Origin: an uncultured Terriglobus sp.
Lineage (GTDB): Bacteria; Acidobacteriota; Terriglobia; Terriglobales; Acidobacteriaceae
Assembly (NCBI GenBank): GCA_937859825.1
Contig: CALMAP010000121.1
Location: 2,884-8,419, forward strand
Direction of reading: 5' to 3'
DNA length: 5,536 nucleotides
In this document: positions 4,864 through 5,536 of the stretch, piece after piece
Layout: each line of letters opens with the position of its first letter
How positions within the stretch are numbered: the first letter of the stretch is position 1
Translations under genes and position numbers: made by a program
Notes under the pieces: generated by a model
What the model was told of the DNA's origin: nothing
The model's input: only the letters and a program-made list of their open reading frames with translations
Database searches by the model: none

Positions 4864-5536
4864 TTAACTGGCAAGCTGGAAGTTGATATTTACGACGCCA
4901 TCCCAGTCAACAGGTTTACCTTCCTGCGTGGCAGGCTGGAACTTCATATTCTGGGCCGCGTGGATTGCAGACTGGTCGAGCCCGTGGCCAAGCCCGCTGG
5001 AGACTCCGATCACCTGCACCACACCTGCCGCTGTCACATGGATTTTTACGTAAACCGTACCTTCTACGTGGTTTGTCTTGGCATCGTCGGTGTACTCGGG
5101 ACGGGGTTTGAACAGCACCTTGGGCGAGGTCTTGGCCCCTCCAGCCGGGGGAACGGCCTGCTTGATGACCGCAGGCTGCACAGTGTTGCTGGCGATCTGG
5201 ATTGCACCCGCAGGCTTGCCGTTAAGCGGGCCTGTGGCTCCGGAGATACCGTTCCCAAGTCCCTTGATGGCGTGTGCAGCGTTGTCACGGCCAGCCATGT
5301 TCGTGCCGTTCGGGCTGCCTGAGCCGCCAATGTTGATCGCGGAGGCGGGTCCCATACCGGAGTTGGCGGCGTTCATGCCGGGTGCGCCAGCGCGGCCAAG
5401 ATTAATCGGCGAAACAGCGGGCCCACTGGTGTTGTGAATCGGGTTCGTCATCGATCCGAGCCGGACCGGACTGGGGTTTGCGTTGTTGTTGGCTACGGAG
5501 GTGGCCTGTGCAATCTGGATCGCCACTGGCTTGGGT
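4864..5536 (-). CDS. TonB-family protein, C-terminal part (5' end beyond window)
   Basis: At least 223 residues are visible. The frame stays open to the window edge (PKP before the GTG at 5526), so that GTG is internal and the N-terminus is missing. The last ~85 residues (about 4867-5121) are a TonB C-terminal domain: RPEYTDDAKTNHVEGTVYVK, then IHVTAAGVVQVIGVSSGLG, LDQSAIHAAQNMKFQPAT and GKPVDWDGVVNINFQL. This matches the family pattern of P-x-Y-P/T-x-x-A-x-x-x-x-x-G-x-V and the A-(x)n-W/K-F-x-P-A segment. Proteins of this kind transmit inner-membrane energy to outer-membrane receptors, or serve as periplasmic TonB-like partners. The preceding ~115 residues are a Gly/Asn/Pro/Ala-rich spacer with imperfect repeats. 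No membrane anchor is visible here. It could be a TonB energy transducer or a TonB domain fused to another module such as an M56 peptidase; the missing part would decide. It heads the visible minus-strand cluster. Confidence 0.85.
   Translation of the reverse strand, partial: PKPVAIQIAQATSVANNNANPSPVRLGSMTNPIHNTSGPAVSPINLGRAGAPGMNAANSGMGPASAINIGGSGSPNGTNMAGRDNAAHAIKGLGNGISGATGPLNGKPAGAIQIASNTVQPAVIKQAVPPAGGAKTSPKVLFKPRPEYTDDAKTNHVEGTVYVKIHVTAAGVVQVIGVSSGLGHGLDQSAIHAAQNMKFQPATQEGKPVDWDGVVNINFQLAS
5182..5536 (-). repeat. Imperfect amino-acid repeats in the TonB-family spacer
   Basis: The spacer shows a recurring pattern of a short beta-prone core followed by a Gly/Asn/Pro-rich loop: VAIQIAQA, SPVRLGSMTNP, SPINLGRAGAPGMN, SAINIGGSGSPNGTN and GAIQIASN. 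Spacing is uneven, at roughly 18-45 residues. The first and last copies (AIQIA) are also close at the DNA level (5505-5524 and 5189-5209). It is probably an extended linker spanning the periplasm. The repeat boundaries were set by eye. Confidence 0.5.

Overview
The window looks like chromosome from an Acidobacteriota-type bacterium, close to the soil Terriglobia (Terriglobus, Granulicella or Edaphobacter). This is inferred from the moderately high GC, the style of the envelope proteins and the long alanine/proline-rich tails. No marker gene proves it. There is no rRNA, tRNA, CRISPR array, insertion sequence or phage gene. It reads as ordinary core genome next to a lineage-specific cell-envelope cluster.

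Left part (1-1276): the 5' end of leuA (2-isopropylmalate synthase, minus strand, cut by the window edge) is divergent from a complete LysR-type regulator (plus strand). The 113-bp gap between them holds a dyad that fits the LysR T-N11-A rule. It sits just upstream of a good -10 box for leuA, so the regulator probably controls leuA and/or itself.

Middle (1277-2090): a small exported outer-membrane beta-barrel protein (plus strand) converges on a second beta-barrel protein (minus strand). A perfect 42-bp palindrome lies between them and probably acts as a bidirectional terminator.

Right part (2088-5536): three minus-strand genes lie head to tail. In transcription order they are a TonB-family protein (5' end beyond the window), a 647-residue exported protein with an M48-peptidase-like region whose HExxH motif is degraded to FQLAH, and the second beta-barrel protein. 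Hairpins lie in both intergenic gaps. The one before the barrel gene looks like a terminator or attenuator. All three products are predicted to act in the periplasm or outer membrane, so they may form one envelope operon, but no specific substrate can be read from the sequence.

No stretch longer than about 140 bases lacks a gene. Several gene starts were moved from the longest-ORF start on ribosome-binding-site or signal-peptide grounds.
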